NCBI GenBank assembly: GCA_037138595.1 | Contig: JBAXIB010000010.1 | Span: 1 to 64,000 of the forward strand | Origin: UBA4742 sp037138595 | GTDB lineage: Bacteria; Actinomycetota; Acidimicrobiia; Acidimicrobiales; Acidimicrobilacustridaceae | DNA: 64,000 bases | Reading direction: 5' to 3' | Shown: one piece after another, positions 61,309-64,000 of the stretch | Layout of the letters: each line of letters opens with the position of its first letter | Numbering within the stretch: position 1 is the first letter of the stretch | The notes under the pieces: model-generated | Databases searched by the model: none | What the model saw: the letters and a program-made list of their open reading frames with translations, nothing else | What the model was told of the DNA's origin: nothing | Made by a program: the position numbers and the translations under genes

Positions 61309-62846
61309 CCAAGGCACGCGCCTCGGAAACATTGCGGATGCAGGTCAATCGAAGCATGGCATGGACTGCGCTCGACGTCGGAGTTGGCCGGTTTGCCCAA
61401 TTCGCAATGGGCGTGATCGTTGCGCGGATTATGGCACCTCAGGCTTTTGGCGTTTTTGCCATCGCGCTGGTGGTGCACGCGATCATTATTAATGTCAGTG
61501 AGTTGGGGGTCAGTGCTGCCCTCATCCGAGATGACGTCGAGGACATCGCCGCTTCTGCTCCGACGGTTTCAACGATTGCGCTTGGCAGCAGCATCGTGCT
61601 TGGTGCATTCATGGCAATTGGTGCGCCCTATTTCGCTTCGATGCTCGGTGATGCGAGCGCGACTGGCGTGATCCGAGTGATGGCGCTTACCTTGCCGCTC
61701 GCCGGTATTACTGCGGTGCCATCGGCGCTCCTTCGTCGTGATTTTCGCATGAATTGGATTTTCGTAGCAGATTTGGCCAACACATTGGCGACGTTGCTTG
61801 TGTTAGTTCCGTTAGCGCTTGCTGGTTTCGGACCGATGGCGTTAGCGATCTCGTGGGTGGCGGGGAATTGCCTCACCGCGGTGATCTTGTTGGCTTATAA
61901 ACCTGGCCGTTATTGGCCGGGCTGGAACCAATCGGAGGCTCGTCGCTTACTGGCATTTGGCCTACCGCTTGCCGGGGCGAACATCGTTACCTTTTCGATC
62001 CTGAATGTGGATTATGTGGTGGTGGGACGCATGCTGGGCGCGGTTTCGCTGGGGCTTTATGTGCTTGCATTCAACATTTCGGGTTGGCCGATGACGGTGA
62101 TCGGGGCGATCGTTCGCAGCGTGTCGCTGCCTGGTTTTTCCCAACTTCGTCGAGATGGCGAAGCGTTACCGGAGCATTTTTTGATGGCGCTTCGAACAGT
62201 GGTGTGGTTCTCGATGCCCCTGTGCCTGATTCTGGGTGCGCTCGCCCGACCACTGGTGATTGTCATCTACGGCGAAAAATGGACTCTGGCCTCGGCCGCG
62301 CTCATCGGCTTGTCGGTGCTAGGTGCTGCTCGAATCGTCATGGAGCTCATGGCTGACTTTTTGGTTGCAGTAGGACGGACCCGCGCGGTCTTTTTGGCGC
62401 AGCTACCCGGGTTGTTCGCCTTGACCATTGCGCTCGTCATCGCAGTTCCGCGCCGAGGGATTTTCGGTGCTGGATTCGCACAGGCATTGGTGGCGGTGGG
62501 ATTTATGATCCCGGTGTATGTGTATTTCCTTCGAGGCTGTGCGATCTCTACTCGTGGAATTGCTCGGGCAGTAGTTCCTTCGATCGCCTGGGCGATCGCA
62601 GCCGGTCTTGGCGCCTATGTGGTGAGCCAGCAATTTCAGCGGCCAATTCTCGCCTGTCTCGTCGGCGGACTGGCGGGAATTGCGATCTATGTTTTTGGAA
62701 ACTTCTCGGTGATCCGTGGATTTATCTCTGGTGTAAGACGCAATCGTCAGACCACTAACCTTGACGCGATCCAGTCGACATTCGAGGAAGTATCTGGACT
62801 GGGTTTGCGCACAAATGTGATCGAGCTCTCTGAGGATCCACGATGA
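61305..62846 (+). CDS. Polysaccharide flippase (Wzx/MOP superfamily)
   Basis: The 513-aa product is almost all hydrophobic, about 12-14 helices by eye. Its start is SMAWTALDVGVGRFAQFAMG, then VIVARIMAPQAFGVFA, the hallmark of the polysaccharide-export MOP transporters. A short basic-acidic tail ends it. It would flip the lipid-linked glycan made by the two neighbouring glycosyltransferases. ATG overlaps (4 bases) tie all three together. Confidence 0.88.
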   Translation: MTKARASETLRMQVNRSMAWTALDVGVGRFAQFAMGVIVARIMAPQAFGVFAIALVVHAIIINVSELGVSAALIRDDVEDIAASAPTVSTIALGSSIVLGAFMAIGAPYFASMLGDASATGVIRVMALTLPLAGITAVPSALLRRDFRMNWIFVADLANTLATLLVLVPLALAGFGPMALAISWVAGNCLTAVILLAYKPGRYWPGWNQSEARRLLAFGLPLAGANIVTFSILNVDYVVVGRMLGAVSLGLYVLAFNISGWPMTVIGAIVRSVSLPGFSQLRRDGEALPEHFLMALRTVVWFSMPLCLILGALARPLVIVIYGEKWTLASAALIGLSVLGAARIVMELMADFLVAVGRTRAVFLAQLPGLFALTIALVIAVPRRGIFGAGFAQALVAVGFMIPVYVYFLRGCAISTRGIARAVVPSIAWAIAAGLGAYVVSQQFQRPILACLVGGLAGIAIYVFGNFSVIRGFISGVRRNRQTTNLDAIQSTFEEVSGLGLRTNVIELSEDPR

Positions 62847-64000
62847 ATATGGCCTTGAAAAACTCGGTGCTCATCAATTGGCCTGGCCAGATCGTCGACC
62901 GACTTGTGCTTGGGCCCGATACTCGGATGCCTATTTTGCGACAGGTTGATGCGCCTGTTACGAGTATGAGCGTTCGTTCTCGGGTTTCAGTTGTCATCCC
63001 GTGCCACAACTATGGCCGATTTTTGTCGGAGTGCGTGCAGAGCGTGCTTGACCAACAAGGGGTTGATGTTGAAGTCATCATTGTTGACGATGCCTCAACC
63101 GATGAGTCACGTGCGGTAGCTACGCGTTTCGCTAGTCATGACGACCGAGTTCGCGTCGTGCAACATGACACCAACACCGGCTTCGTTGCCGCGTTTAATG
63201 ATGGGCTGAAATACGCCGAGGGCGATTTCATCGTTCGACTTGATGCTGACGACTTATTGACAGCCGGTTCGCTCGCTCGGTCAGCCGGGCTCTTGCAAGC
63301 GTTCCCGTCGGTGGGATTGGTCTATGGACATCCGCTGCACTTCACGTCGGATGTTCCGACTCACTTTGAAACGTTGGTCGATAGTTGGACGGTTTGGTCG
63401 GGTGACGTATGGCTTTCGGCGCGCTGCCAACAGGCGGTCAATTGCATTACTAGTCCTGAAGCAGTCATACGGGCATCTGTCCTCGAGTCAATTGGACCAT
63501 TGCGAGGCGAATTGTCTGTCGCTCCTGACATGGAGATGTGGTTACGTGCGGCTGCTGTGAGCGACGTTGGTCGAGTGAATGGCCCGGATCAAGCGTTACA
63601 TCGGGATCACTCAGCAAGTCTGACTGCAGCGGCTGATTACGATGTGTTAGGCGACCTCGTTGAACGCCAGGCAGTTTTCGAGGTGTTTTTCAGCGATCCA
63701 AATCTCCGATTGCCGAATCGTGACCTGCTTCGAGAGGCGGCTTCTAGAACGCTGGCGCGCCACGGGCTTGATCGAGCGTGTCGCGAGTTCGATCGGGGCA
63801 CACGTGATCTCGCGGCAGTAGATCAATACGTGGCATTCGCGTTCGGGGTTTATCCTCGGGCGACGATGCTTGAAGAGTGGGCCGAGTTGCGTCGCCGGAT
63901 CAGCGTTGGCGCGCGCTGGTCGCGTTGGGTTCCTTCATTCTTCTTCCATGCGGTGGTTCGACGAATGCGAGAGAAACGCTGGTACGCCCGATGGGAGCGA
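62843..64000 (+). CDS. GT2 glycosyltransferase, runs off the window
   Basis: At least 386 codons are open from ATG 62843 to the end without a stop, so the C-terminus is outside the window. The fold is GT-A: VVIPCHNYGRFLSECVQS, VIIVDDASTDES and RLDADDLLT. It shares the middle segment SWTVWSGDVWL and ITSPEAVIRAS with the enzyme at 60229 and so is a paralogue. It has an N-terminal extension of about 45 residues. It overlaps the flippase by ATGA. The last visible part is strongly basic. Confidence 0.87.
   Translation, partial: MNMALKNSVLINWPGQIVDRLVLGPDTRMPILRQVDAPVTSMSVRSRVSVVIPCHNYGRFLSECVQSVLDQQGVDVEVIIVDDASTDESRAVATRFASHDDRVRVVQHDTNTGFVAAFNDGLKYAEGDFIVRLDADDLLTAGSLARSAGLLQAFPSVGLVYGHPLHFTSDVPTHFETLVDSWTVWSGDVWLSARCQQAVNCITSPEAVIRASVLESIGPLRGELSVAPDMEMWLRAAAVSDVGRVNGPDQALHRDHSASLTAAADYDVLGDLVERQAVFEVFFSDPNLRLPNRDLLREAASRTLARHGLDRACREFDRGTRDLAAVDQYVAFAFGVYPRATMLEEWAELRRRISVGARWSRWVPSFFFHAVVRRMREKRWYARWER

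Overview
The window reads as one contig of an actinobacterium, most likely a member of the Acidimicrobiia. Signs of this are a WhiB-type Fe-S regulator, an MtrA-MtrB-LpqB-like cassette, a PimB-type mannosyltransferase, a polyprenol-phosphate-mannose synthase, many GTG starts and 1-4 nt stop/start overlaps. The order trpD, DEDDh/GIY-YIG fusion, pimB-like, SRPBCC, ArsA-like resembles the Rv2192c-Rv2184c block of Mycobacterium tuberculosis (from memory). The species cannot be named from the sequence alone.

Layout. 1-5.8 kb is an accessory, gene-poor stretch: the end of a pentapeptide-repeat gene, an MFS transporter, a broken and an intact pentapeptide-repeat gene, and a secreted beta-propeller/Ig-like protein built from 132-bp repeats. 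It ends at rnpB (RNase P RNA, minus strand, 5814-6211). A diverged copy of the rnpB 3' end lies at 1969-2001, so about 3.8 kb may be a small island inserted at rnpB. 6.2-8.4 kb carries two Tat-exported ferritin-like proteins and a cupredoxin lipoprotein. 8.4-13.7 kb is a minus-strand glycerol/ether-lipid-like operon (GlpD, alkyl-DHAP-synthase-like flavoprotein, membrane protein, FGGY kinase). 13.8-16.8 kb is a coupled peroxide-defence-like operon (Fur/PerR, rubrerythrin, HdrD-like Fe-S protein, DUF3501). 16.8-31 kb is the conserved actinobacterial block: whiB, trpD, exonuclease/UvrC-like fusion, queG, pimB-like, SRPBCC, ArsA-like ATPase, an SMC-like protein without a P-loop, a bacterial release-factor-like protein and a ROK glucokinase. 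31-38.5 kb has an aminotransferase, glycerol kinase, a probably PPi-dependent phosphofructokinase, the LpqB-like/MtrB/MtrA cassette and an inositol-monophosphatase-family enzyme. 38.5-48.8 kb is mixed housekeeping: PIG-L deacetylase, Ppm1, Nudix, DinB, DUF3040, a second ROK protein, acyl-CoA dehydrogenase, HNH, MenC and an LplA-like protein.

48.9-64 kb is a cell-surface region: an LPKTG-anchored protein, a DUF4012 membrane protein and a polysaccharide locus. The locus holds a PAS/GAF histidine kinase, a hexapeptide acetyltransferase, WlbA-like dehydrogenase, epimerase, two DegT aminotransferases, an OmpR-type regulator, a glycosyltransferase, a flippase and a second glycosyltransferase that runs off the window end. 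Dehydrogenase, aminotransferase and acetyltransferase together fit synthesis of a 2,3-diacetamido-uronic acid sugar nucleotide used in an exported glycan. A four-fold 11-bp direct repeat precedes the first plus-strand sugar gene and looks like an OmpR-family operator.

No CRISPR array, IS transposase, integrase or tRNA gene was recognised. All family names come from reading motifs, without any database search.
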